Source: Actinomycetes bacterium
Lineage (GTDB): Bacteria; Actinomycetota; Acidimicrobiia; Acidimicrobiales; Microtrichaceae
NCBI GenBank assembly: GCA_023437745.1
Contig: JAEZFI010000294.1
Span: 1-10,618 of the forward strand
DNA length: 10,618 nucleotides
Direction: 5' to 3'
Shown here: piece after piece, positions 1 through 10,490 of the stretch
Numbering within the stretch: the stretch's first letter is position 1
How the letters are laid out: every line of letters begins with the position of its first letter
Position numbers and translations under genes: made by a program
Notes under the pieces: generated by a model
What the model was told of the DNA's origin: nothing
The model's database searches: none
The model's input: the letters and a program-made list of their open reading frames with translations, nothing else

Positions 1-1231
1 CTGCGGGGCTCGCGCCGCTGGCCTGGTCGCCGGGCGGTTCGCAGGTGGCGTACGTCCGCACCGACGGCGCGCTCGTCCTCGCGCCGGTCGACGGCGCGGG
101 CCCGCCGCAGATCGTGGCCAACGATGCCGTGGTCCCGCCCGACGCCGGGGAGAACCTCCTCTCGTTCGACATCACCGGTGCGTCGATCGCCTACGTCGCC
201 CGGGGCGCCGACGGCGTCGCCCAGGCGATGCTCGCGTTCTACGACGGTCGGCCCGACCCGCCCCGGCCCCTGTCGGACCCCCGCTCCCGCGTCCCGCTGG
301 AGATCCAGTACTCACCCCTCGACCCCTACCTCTACCTGCGCTCGGCCGACGTCGAGACGGGTCGCGAGTTCACGATCGCGGTCGTGGAGCCGTTCACCGG
401 CACGCAGACGCCTTCGCCCTACTCGGTCGACGACCCGGTCTTCGCGCCCGACGGCAAGTTCCTCTACGGCGTGGTCACCGCGCTCGGCGAGCAGCAGCTG
501 GCACGCCTCGACGTGACCTCCGGTCGGGTGGCGGTGCTGACCCAGCACGAGCGCGTCTGCAAGCCGGCGCCCTCGCCCGACGGCGCCCTCGTGGTCTTCG
601 GTGCCGGCCCGCAGTGCGACGAGCTGTGGGCCATCGCCAACGACGGCACCGGCGAGCGCCTCGTCACGGACGCGGTCGCCGGCACGTTCGCCGAGGGCGT
701 CATCACCTGGTCGCTCGACGGTGCGACGGTGTCCCACGCCTCCTGCCAGGAGCTGGAGGAGGGGCGGGTCACCTGCGGCGGTGCGTACATCGACATCGCG
801 CTGAAGGGCGGGAAGATCACCAACCGTGCTCTCGCCGGGTCGGTGCGCCGGGAGCAGCGGCCGCTGATCAAGGCCCTCAAGGTCAAGATCGACATGACCG
901 GCCCGCTCGAGTACCACGACCGGCTGCTGGTGTCCCGCCAGAGCGTCGGCCAGCTCCTCGAGAACCCCAGCGAGACGGCGCTGGAGGCGAGGGGCGCGGA
1001 CGAGCGGGACCCGCGTCGGATCTTCTCCCTGCGGGTGGTCGTGGCGAAGGAGGCGGCCTGGATCATGGGCACCCTTCGCGTGCAGGACCCGTCGGGCTTC
1101 GACCAGACCGTCACGTTCATCGGTTCGGCGCTGGTCCAGAGCTATCGGTACGCCACCGTCCGGGGCATCTGGGTCCAGTCGACGTCCATGCCCATGAAGA
1201 CCGGCCGGCTCGACCTCGTGGTCTACCGCTG

Positions 1232-1232
<1 letters not shown>
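1..1232 (+). CDS. WD40-like/TolB-type beta-propeller protein, 5'-partial
   Basis: The frame is open to the left edge (first full codon at base 3), so the N terminus is missing; the GTG at 45 is an internal valine inside a propeller strand (LAWSPGGSQVAYVR), not a start. At least five or six PD40-like repeats are visible, for example DDPVFAPDGKFLYGV near 429-476 and PAPSPDGALVVFGAG near 567-611. Such repeats form beta-propellers used for binding, as in TolB and the N-terminal part of some peptidases. From about 840 the repeats stop and a C-terminal domain of about 130 residues follows that I do not recognise. Four cysteines (codons at 558, 615, 744 and 774) lie in two close pairs, which would suit disulfides in an exported protein; any signal peptide lies outside the window. 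The TGA stop shares its A with the ATG of glgE, so the two are probably co-translated. Its role in glucan metabolism is unknown. The propeller fold is well supported; the function is not. Confidence 0.85.
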
Positions 1233-3148
<1,916 letters not shown>

Positions 3149-3167
3149 CGAACGTCCGAATGGATGA

Positions 3168-3197
3168 GGTTCGCGCACGGTGCGCGGGTCTCGAACC
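3168..3197 (+). promoter_or_regulatory. Inverted repeat/possible RNA hairpin in the glgE-treS gap
   Basis: A perfect 7-bp inverted repeat with a one-base centre (3172-3178 and 3180-3186, CGCGCAC/GTGCGCG) is nested in a second one (GGTTCG at 3168-3173, CGAACC at 3192-3197). As RNA it could form a 6-bp GC stem with a CGG loop, extended by four outer pairs across a 7-base bulge. It ends six bases before the probable treS ribosome-binding site. It could affect treS translation or mRNA processing between glgE and treS. If treS starts instead at 3164, the element lies in coding sequence. There is no T-run, so it is not a typical intrinsic terminator. Confidence 0.35.
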
Positions 3198-3202
3198 GTT
3201 CC

Positions 3203-3207
3203 GGGAG
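3203..3207 (+). promoter_or_regulatory. Probable ribosome-binding site for treS
   Basis: GGGAG lies seven bases before the GTG at 3215. It is the only good Shine-Dalgarno match near either candidate treS start and is the main reason for choosing 3215 over the ATG at 3164, which has no purine-rich stretch at the right distance. Confidence 0.5.
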
Positions 3208-3214
3208 TGGCCAG

Positions 3215-4846
<1,632 letters not shown>

Positions 4847-4927
4847 CCCGGCGGCCGGTTCGGGCCAGAATGCGGCATCGATCCCGATGCCCTCGTCGAG
4901 GCCCTGAGCGGGCACCTGCGCGCCTGG

Positions 4928-6268
4928 TTGCCGACCCAGCCCTGGTTCGCCGCGGATCGGCCACCGGCGGCCGTGGTGCCGATCGAGGTCGAGACGCTCC
5001 AGCGGAGTTGGCCGGTCCTCGCGTGGGTACCCCTGGACGTGCGGTACGACGACGGCGAACGGGCGGTCCACCAGGTGCTGGTCGGGATGGCGCCGACCGC
5101 ACCGGCGGAGGTGCCGGCGGCAGCGATCATCGGCGAGGTGCCGACGCCCGACGGGTGGGCCGTCGCGTACGACGCGCTGTGGGACCCGCAGCTGGCGCTG
5201 GCGATGGCTCGGCTCGTCGCCCCGGACCTCTCGTTCCGGTCCGCCCGGCAGGAGGGCGGCGACCGGACGAACAGCTCCGTCGTCCTCGACGACAGGTGGT
5301 CGTTGAAGGTCTACCGACGGCTGCACGAGGGGCCCAACCCCGACGTCGAGGCGACCGTCGCCCTCGGTCGCCTCGGGCTCACGACCGTGCCCGTTCCCGC
5401 GGCGGTGTGGCGCCGGCACGACTGGGACCTCGCTGCCGTGCGCCGGTGGCACCCCGAGGCGCGGAGCGGGCACGCGGTGGCCAACGAGTCGATCATGGAC
5501 CTGCTCACCACCCGGCGCCCGCCGCGTGAGTCCCGGCACGACTTCCGGGCCGGCGCCGAGGCGCTGGGGCGCACCGTCGCCGAGGTGCACGTGGGGCTGG
5601 CCGAGGCGTTCGGTGCAGAGCGGTGCGAACCCGACCGGCTGGTGGACGACCTGGTCTCCCGCCTCCACGGCGCACATCCTGCCGGGGTCGACCTCGACCG
5701 CATCGAGGCCACCTACCGGCGCCTGGCGCACGGCACCGACCTCGGCTGGATGATCCGGGTCCACGGCGACCTGCACCTCGGCCGGGTCCTCCTCACCCGG
5801 AAGGGGTGGTGGGTCACGGACTTCGAGGGTGAGCCGTCGAGGGCGATCGAGGAGCGTCGACGACCGTCGTCGCCGCTGCGCGACGTGGCGGGGATGATCC
5901 GGAGCTTCCACTACGCCGTGGAGCTGGCCATGTCCGGGGCGTCGCCCGATCCTGCGCCCACCGGGTCCGACGAGCCGCCGGAGGGCCCACGGCCGATCGA
6001 CCCACCCGGCCGCGAGCTCGCGGTGCTGGCGGAGGCGTGGGAGGAACGGGCCACGAACTCGTTCCTGCGCGGCTACACCTCGGTGGACGCGGTCCACCGG
6101 TTGCTACCAGAGGAGCGGTTGAGCCGGGACGCGCTGCTCACCGTCTTCGAGCTCGATCGCGCCGTCGTCGAGGTGGCCGACGAGCTGGCGCACCGGCCGC
6201 AGCTCGCCGGCATCCCGAGGGCGGCGGTCGACCGGTTGAGCGATCCGGAGCACAGCGAACGATGGTGA
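4928..6268 (+). CDS. mak: Mak/Pep2: maltokinase (start uncertain)
   Basis: Maltokinase (EC 2.7.1.175) phosphorylates maltose with ATP to alpha-maltose 1-phosphate, the GlgE donor; it has an aminoglycoside-phosphotransferase-like fold. With the TTG at 4928 as start it has 446 residues. Visible are the cap-domain motif HQVLVGM (48-54), a nucleotide-binding loop around GGDRTNSSVV (110-119), K127 in SLKVYRR, catalytic D281 in VHGDLHLGRVL, metal-binding D298 in VTDFEGEP, and SPLRDVAGMIRSFHYA (315-330). A Pro/Asp-rich stretch at about 336-362 looks like an inserted linker. The start is a problem: residues encoded just upstream (4877-4927, IDPDALVEALSGHLRAW) look like the normal N terminus, but no in-frame ATG, GTG or TTG lies between the treS stop and 4928. 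The family's RQRWFAGK-like motif reads TQPWFAAD here, so a conserved basic position is altered. The end overlaps glgB by seven bases. The identity is firm; the 5' boundary is not. Confidence 0.9.
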   Translation: MPTQPWFAADRPPAAVVPIEVETLQRSWPVLAWVPLDVRYDDGERAVHQVLVGMAPTAPAEVPAAAIIGEVPTPDGWAVAYDALWDPQLALAMARLVAPDLSFRSARQEGGDRTNSSVVLDDRWSLKVYRRLHEGPNPDVEATVALGRLGLTTVPVPAAVWRRHDWDLAAVRRWHPEARSGHAVANESIMDLLTTRRPPRESRHDFRAGAEALGRTVAEVHVGLAEAFGAERCEPDRLVDDLVSRLHGAHPAGVDLDRIEATYRRLAHGTDLGWMIRVHGDLHLGRVLLTRKGWWVTDFEGEPSRAIEERRRPSSPLRDVAGMIRSFHYAVELAMSGASPDPAPTGSDEPPEGPRPIDPPGRELAVLAEAWEERATNSFLRGYTSVDAVHRLLPEERLSRDALLTVFELDRAVVEVADELAHRPQLAGIPRAAVDRLSDPEHSERW

Positions 6269-8220
6269 GCCCGGGGCAGCCCCGGCCCGCGGGCACCGCA
6301 GACTCGGCGCCCCAGCCGGGTCGCCCCAGCCGGATCGGTCCCGTCGACCTGCACCTGATGGGCGAGGGCACGCACCGGCGGCTGTGGGAGGTGCTGGGCG
6401 TCCACCCCGGCGAGGGCGGGTCGCACGTCGCCGTGTGGGCTCCCTCGGCCCGCGGCGTGCAGGTGCTGGGCGACCACAACGGCTGGCAGGGCGGGGTCGA
6501 CCTCCTCGAGCGCTGCCCGGACTCGGGGGTCTGGCAGGGCTGGGCCCCGGGACTCGCGCCGGGACACCACTACGTGTTCGAGCTGCTGCTGCCGGACGGG
6601 CGGTGGGTGCAACGCCGTGATCCGCTGGCCCGTCGCTCGGAGCTGCCGCCCCGCACCGCCAACATCGTCGAGCGGTCGACCTACCTGTGGCGGGAGACCG
6701 AGTGGCAGGACGCCCGTCGGGCCCGCAACGCCGGCCGGATGTCGATCTACGAGGCCCACGCCCACTCCTGGCGCTGGGGGCCCGACGGCCATCCGCTCGG
6801 CTACCGCGAGATGGCCGAGCCCCTGGCCCACCACGTGCGCGACCTCGGCTTCACCCACGTCGAGCTGATGCCGCCGGCGACCCATCCGTTCGGCGGGTCG
6901 TGGGGCTACCAGGTCACCGGCTACTACGCGCCCGACGCCCGCGGCGGGTCGCCCGACGACCTTCGCCACCTGATCGACACGCTGCACGGGGAGGGGATCG
7001 GCGTCCTGTTCGACTGGGTGCCGGCGCACTTCCCCCGCGACGACGGTGCGCTGGCCCGCTTCGACGGAACACCCCTGTACGAGCACCCCGACCCGCGCAA
7101 GGGAGAGCACCCCGACTGGGGGACGCTGGTGTTCGACCACGGTCGGAACGAGGTGCGGAACTTCCTCGTCGCCAACGCCCTCTACTGGTTGGAGGAGTTC
7201 CGGGTCGACGGCCTCCGCGTCGACGCGGTCGCGTCGATGCTCTACCTCGACTACTCCCGGGGCCACGGCGAGTGGGCGCCCAACCTGCACGGCGGCCGCG
7301 AGAACCTCGAAGCCGTCGCGTTCATCCGGGAGCTGTGCGACACGGTCCACGAGGAGCAGCCGGGCGCGCTGGTGATCGCCGAGGAGTCCACGGCGTGGCC
7401 GGGTGTGACGGCGCCCACCTCCGAGGGCGGCCTCGGCTTCGACCGCAAGTGGAACATGGGCTGGATGCACGACACGCTCGGGTTCCTGGCGCGTGATCCG
7501 ATCCACCGGAGCCACCACCACCACGAGATGACGTTCCCGATGCACTACGCCTTCGACGAGGCGTGGGTGCTGCCCCTGTCCCACGACGAGGTCGTGCACG
7601 GGAAGGGCTCGCTGGTCGGCAAGTTCCCCGGCGACCTCTGGCAGCGGCTCGCCACGCTGCGGCTGCTGTACGCCTGGCAGTGGTGCAGTCCGGGCGCTCC
7701 GCTGGTCTTCATGGGCGGCGAGCTCGCCCAGGACCGGGAGTGGGCGGACCACCGACCCCTCGACTGGGAGCTCTCCTACGACGAGGACCGCGCCGGGGTG
7801 GCACGGCTCCTCGCGGACCTGAACCGCGCGGCCGGGGAGCACCCGGCGCTGTGGCGCGGCGATCGTGACCACACGTCTGCCTGGTGGCTCGACGCCGGTG
7901 ACGCGGCGAACTCCGTCTTCTCGCTCGCCCGGCGCGACCCGACGACGGGGGAGGTCGTGGTCGTCGTCCTCAACGCCACGCCGGTGCCCCGCCACGGGTA
8001 CCGCATCGGCGTCCCGTCGGGTGGTGCGTGGAGGGAGGTGCTGTGCACGGACGACCTCCGCTACGGCGGGAGCGGCGTGGTCACCGGTGCCGCCGAGGCC
8101 GACCCGTCCACGCCGTGGCAGGGGCAGCCGGCGTCGATCCTGGTCACGTTGCCGCCCCTGGGAGCTTCCATATGGGCGCCGGATGTGGGTGAGGAACCGC
8201 CTCGTATCCTGAGCGGGTGA
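6262..8220 (+). CDS. glgB: GlgB: 1,4-alpha-glucan branching enzyme (GH13_9)
   Basis: GlgB (EC 2.4.1.18) cuts alpha-1,4 chains and rejoins them through alpha-1,6 bonds, finishing the glucan built by GlgE. The protein has 652 residues: a Pro-rich leader (1-25), a CBM48 domain at about 41-125 (HVAVWAPSARGVQVLGDHN), the barrel at about 160-540 and a C-terminal beta domain ending in LPPLGASIWAP. Catalytic residues are D321 in GLRVDAVASMLYLDYSR, E374 in VIAEESTAWPGVT and D442 in LPLSHDEVVHGKGSL; the spacings of 53 and 68 equal those of E. coli GlgB (D405, E458, D526). Region I is DWVPAHFP (251-258). It has only one N-terminal beta domain, so it is shorter than the 728-residue E. coli enzyme. The ATG at 6262 overlaps the mak stop by seven bases; a GGAG lies 11 bases upstream (6247-6250). 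An in-frame GTG at 6265 is a near-equal alternative. The start of the next gene overlaps its stop by four bases. Confidence 0.97.
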   Translation: MVSPGQPRPAGTADSAPQPGRPSRIGPVDLHLMGEGTHRRLWEVLGVHPGEGGSHVAVWAPSARGVQVLGDHNGWQGGVDLLERCPDSGVWQGWAPGLAPGHHYVFELLLPDGRWVQRRDPLARRSELPPRTANIVERSTYLWRETEWQDARRARNAGRMSIYEAHAHSWRWGPDGHPLGYREMAEPLAHHVRDLGFTHVELMPPATHPFGGSWGYQVTGYYAPDARGGSPDDLRHLIDTLHGEGIGVLFDWVPAHFPRDDGALARFDGTPLYEHPDPRKGEHPDWGTLVFDHGRNEVRNFLVANALYWLEEFRVDGLRVDAVASMLYLDYSRGHGEWAPNLHGGRENLEAVAFIRELCDTVHEEQPGALVIAEESTAWPGVTAPTSEGGLGFDRKWNMGWMHDTLGFLARDPIHRSHHHHEMTFPMHYAFDEAWVLPLSHDEVVHGKGSLVGKFPGDLWQRLATLRLLYAWQWCSPGAPLVFMGGELAQDREWADHRPLDWELSYDEDRAGVARLLADLNRAAGEHPALWRGDRDHTSAWWLDAGDAANSVFSLARRDPTTGEVVVVVLNATPVPRHGYRIGVPSGGAWREVLCTDDLRYGGSGVVTGAAEADPSTPWQGQPASILVTLPPLGASIWAPDVGEEPPRILSG

Positions 8221-9095
8221 CCGTGTCCGAACCCCCGTTGTCCGACCCCCCGATGATGACCTGCTACCGCCATCCCGAGCGGTGGACCGGGGTGTCGTGC
8301 CAGCGTTGCGGACGGCCGATCTGCCCGTCGTGCATGCGGCAGGCGTCGGTCGGCTACCACTGCCCGGAGTGCGTCGCGCAGGCCGCTGCGTCGTCGCCGC
8401 ACGTCACCGCCCGCCGGGCGCTTCCGGGTGGGCCGCTCTACGTCACCTACGGGCTCATCGGCCTCAACGTGCTCGTCTACCTGATCAGCGTCGTGATGGA
8501 TCGCCGTCCGGGGCTCGACAGGTTCACGTTCGACTGGGCGCTCTACCCGCCGGCCGTCGGTGCCGGCGAGTGGTGGCGGCTGATCACCGGGGGCTTCCTC
8601 CACGCCGGCGCCATCCACATCGGGATGAACATGTTCGTCCTCTACATGATCGGTGGCTCGCTCGAATTGGCGATCGGTCGAGCCCGCTTCCTGGCCGTCT
8701 ACGCCGTGGGCCTCGTGGGCGGGGCGTTGGGCGTGGTGCTGGTCGACCCCCGGGGGCTGACCGTCGGCGCGTCGGGCGCGATCTTCGGTCTGTTCGGGCT
8801 GCTCGCCGTGTTCGAGCTGGCGCGGGGCATCAACCCGCTGCAGAGCGGGCTCGGACCGGTGCTCCTCTTGAACCTCGTGTTCACGTTCACCATCCCGGGC
8901 ATCTCGGTCGGCGGGCACGTCGGTGGGCTGCTGGCCGGAGGCCTGGCCGGTGCCGTGCTCTTCGCCGGCAAGCGGTTCGAGCGTCAGACCGCCTCCGAGC
9001 GTGCGGTGCGGCTGGCGGGGCTGGGGGTGACCTGCCTCGTCCTGTTCGCGCTGGCGCTCGCCCAGGCGAACACGATAGGGATGGCGGTCCGCTAG
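8217..9095 (+). CDS. Rhomboid-family intramembrane serine protease with N-terminal zinc-binding module
   Basis: Rhomboids cut membrane proteins within or near the bilayer. The 292-residue protein starts with a cysteine/histidine-rich module (C16, H19, C28, C31, C36, C39, H48, C49, C52) resembling a B-box-type zinc finger, in the pattern seen in many actinobacterial rhomboids. The rhomboid domain (about 75-252) has hydrophobic helices, HIGMN (H134, N138), the catalytic serine S186 in GASGAIFG and the catalytic histidine H234 in GGHVGG; a further hydrophobic helix lies at about 264-284. Serine and histidine are both present, so it should be an active protease. The substrate is unknown. The GTG start at 8217 shares GTGA with the glgB stop, suggesting co-translation; in-frame GTG 8223 and ATG 8253 are possible but would weaken the coupling. 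The stop codon overlaps the stop of the convergent SRPBCC gene. Nothing ties it functionally to glucan synthesis. Confidence 0.93.
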   Translation: MTVSEPPLSDPPMMTCYRHPERWTGVSCQRCGRPICPSCMRQASVGYHCPECVAQAAASSPHVTARRALPGGPLYVTYGLIGLNVLVYLISVVMDRRPGLDRFTFDWALYPPAVGAGEWWRLITGGFLHAGAIHIGMNMFVLYMIGGSLELAIGRARFLAVYAVGLVGGALGVVLVDPRGLTVGASGAIFGLFGLLAVFELARGINPLQSGLGPVLLLNLVFTFTIPGISVGGHVGGLLAGGLAGAVLFAGKRFERQTASERAVRLAGLGVTCLVLFALALAQANTIGMAVR

Positions 9096-9535
9096 TCGCG
9101 GCCGGGGTGGCGGGCGGCCAGGTTCCGCATCGACCGTCGCCACACGAGCGTGAGGACCGGCACCGCCGCCCAGGCGCCGATCGGCCCGCCCATCCACCAC
9201 GGGAAGACCAGGCGCTCGCTCCAGGTGAACTTCGTCCGGCCCCGGCGGCGAGCGCGCAAGGTGAACCGGCCGCTGCCGGTCACCAGGCCGACGTGGCGGA
9301 CGCCCATCTCACGCTCGGGGATCCACGAGGTGACCTCCATGCGATCGGTGAGCCGGAACGGCCCGACCTTGGTGTCGCAGTCGAAGGTCGTGCCCACGCC
9401 CTCGGTGCGGTCGCCGGTGAAGCGCACCGCGACGGCGTCCTTCATCCACTCGGGGTGGGTGTCGATCCGGCGGAGGTCGGCCCACACGTCGGCCGGTGGG
9501 GCATCGAGGACGACGTGGACGCGGAGGCGGGCCAT
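9092..9535 (-). CDS. SRPBCC (START/polyketide-cyclase-like) family protein
   Basis: The 147-residue protein has the typical opening of the SRPBCC fold: VHVVLDAPPADVWADLRRID, then HPEWMKDAVAVRF, EGVGTTFDCDTKVGPF and a later strand TGSGRFTLRAR, ending in an amphipathic, Trp-rich C-terminal helix (FPWWMGGPIGAWAAVP). These proteins have a deep hydrophobic cavity for lipids or polycyclic ligands; the ligand and reaction here are unknown, and many members are uncharacterised. The start at 9535 is the ATG immediately before MARLRVHV, where the fold begins. The frame is open back to 9652, but those 39 codons encode basic, non-family sequence and would overlap the divergent thioesterase gene. There is no Shine-Dalgarno sequence, which fits the possible leaderless promoter at 9543-9573. 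The TAG stop forms a CTAG overlap with the rhomboid gene's TAG. Confidence 0.85.
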   Translation of the reverse strand: MARLRVHVVLDAPPADVWADLRRIDTHPEWMKDAVAVRFTGDRTEGVGTTFDCDTKVGPFRLTDRMEVTSWIPEREMGVRHVGLVTGSGRFTLRARRRGRTKFTWSERLVFPWWMGGPIGAWAAVPVLTLVWRRSMRNLAARHPGRD

Positions 9536-9542
9536 GGGCGGC

Positions 9543-9573
9543 ACCGTAACCCTGTGCCCGGCGTCACGGGCAA
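9543..9573 (-). promoter_or_regulatory. Possible leaderless promoter for the SRPBCC gene
   Basis: Read on the minus strand, TACGGT (9548-9543) fits the actinobacterial -10 form TANNNT and ends seven bases before the ATG at 9535, so transcription would begin at or next to the start codon. A weak -35 candidate, TTGCCC (9573-9568), lies 19 bases upstream, a longer spacing than usual. The absence of a Shine-Dalgarno sequence supports a leaderless message. This is a pattern match only. Confidence 0.3.
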
Positions 9574-9577
9574 ACGG

Positions 9578-9608
9578 TTGGCGGGTGGCGTTCGGGCGGT
9601 GCGACCAT
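9578..9608 (+). promoter_or_regulatory. Weak possible leaderless promoter for the thioesterase gene
   Basis: TTGGCG (9578-9583) and GACCAT (9603-9608) are weak -35 and -10 candidates, 19 bases apart; the -10 keeps only the conserved A2 and T6. It ends six bases before the ATG at 9615, and no Shine-Dalgarno sequence precedes that ATG. The evidence is slight. Confidence 0.18.
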
Positions 9609-9614
9609 CGCCCG

Positions 9615-10490
9615 ATGAGCGCACCCGAGGGGGACATCCTCCGCGACACCACGCCGATCCCGGTCGAGGGCCGGCCCGGTCGCTACTCGCTCGAGGTGCC
9701 CGACGCCTGGCGCGTGTTCTACGCGTTCGGCGGCATGACGATGGCGTCGGCCCTGCGTGCGGCCGAGGCCGTCCTCGACCGACCTGACCTGCGGCTCGTC
9801 TCGGCCGAGGCCACGTTCTGCCAGGCCATCCCGGCGGGGCCGTGCGCGATCGAGGCGGAGGTGCTCCGCGACGGCCGGCGGGGCGCCCAGTGCCACGTCA
9901 GGATGTGGGCGACGGACGACCCGGCCGGCCCGGTCGGCAACGACCTGGTCGTGACCGTCGTGTTCGGGCAGGACCGCCCCGACTCGTGGCGGTTCGACGG
10001 GGCGACCTTCCCCCTCGACGCCCGTGACCCCGAGGACTGCGTCGGCCGTGTCGAGTCACCGGTGCCGACGCCGTTCGACGACGTGCCGTACCACCACCAG
10101 ACCGACTTCCGCTTCGCCGTGGGCACGCCGCCCTGGCTGCGGGAGCGCACCGGCGACCCGCGCACGGTGTCGTGGTTCCGCTTCCTGGTGCCGCCGGTGC
10201 GTGAGGACGGCACGTGGGAACCGGCGACGCTCGCCGTGCCCGGTGACATCCTCGGCCCGGCGGTGTCCGAGGGCGCGGGGACCGTCGGCGAGTTCTTCCT
10301 GGTCATGTCGCTGCAGATCAGCCTGCAGTTCCTCGCCCCCATGCGCGGCACCTGGCTGGCGCAGCACACCCGGTCGCACCACACCGGCGACGGGTTCGCC
10401 CGCGGCACCGCCGAGCTCTGGAGCGAGGACGGCACCCTCGTCGCCTTCGCCACCCAGTCGGCGATGCTCCAGCCGCTCCCCACCCCCTGA
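9615..10490 (+). CDS. TesB-like double-hotdog acyl-CoA thioesterase family protein
   Basis: The 291-residue protein looks like two hotdog folds in tandem, as in TesB/4HBT_3-type acyl-CoA thioesterases, which hydrolyse acyl-CoA to free acid and CoA in the cytoplasm. The first hotdog covers about residues 22-118 (FYAFGGMTMASALRAAEAVL, then a beta strand through TFCQAIPAGP). The second covers about 158-288, with DILGPA (D211), SLQISLQFLAP (232-242), TRSHHTGDGFARG (252-264) and the closing LVAFATQSAML. By analogy with E. coli TesB, D211, a Ser/Thr in the second-hotdog helix (S232 is the likely one) and Q281 are candidates for the Asp-Thr-Gln catalytic set; all are present. The chain-length preference cannot be read. 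The ATG at 9615 is chosen because family sequence begins soon after and the open frame upstream (back to 9150) is antisense to the SRPBCC gene. It is divergent from that gene, with 79 bp between. Confidence 0.85.
   Translation: MSAPEGDILRDTTPIPVEGRPGRYSLEVPDAWRVFYAFGGMTMASALRAAEAVLDRPDLRLVSAEATFCQAIPAGPCAIEAEVLRDGRRGAQCHVRMWATDDPAGPVGNDLVVTVVFGQDRPDSWRFDGATFPLDARDPEDCVGRVESPVPTPFDDVPYHHQTDFRFAVGTPPWLRERTGDPRTVSWFRFLVPPVREDGTWEPATLAVPGDILGPAVSEGAGTVGEFFLVMSLQISLQFLAPMRGTWLAQHTRSHHTGDGFARGTAELWSEDGTLVAFATQSAMLQPLPTP

Noticed and set aside
614..1231. An upstream extension of GlgE in the same open frame
   Set aside because: The extra 206 codons are Arg/His-rich and overlap the propeller gene in another frame; the family N terminus begins at the ATG at 1232.
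3168..3197. A tRNA fragment: the reverse strand reads like a T-arm (GGTTCGAGACC)
   Set aside because: No acceptor, D-arm or anticodon arm is present around it; the resemblance is limited to one short arm and is likely chance.
6037..6261. An upstream extension of GlgB into the end of mak
   Set aside because: The extra 75 codons overlap conserved maltokinase sequence in another frame; CBM48 homology starts after the ATG at 6262.
6073..7995. A long minus-strand open frame opposite glgB
   Set aside because: It has the same antisense artefact composition, while the plus strand encodes a fully conserved GlgB with correctly spaced catalytic residues.
9150..9614. An upstream extension of the thioesterase
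   Set aside because: This stretch is antisense to the SRPBCC gene and gives a basic sequence with no family resemblance.
9536..9652. An upstream extension of the SRPBCC protein
   Set aside because: The 39 added codons lie outside the fold, overlap the divergent gene's start and make the divergent arrangement implausible.
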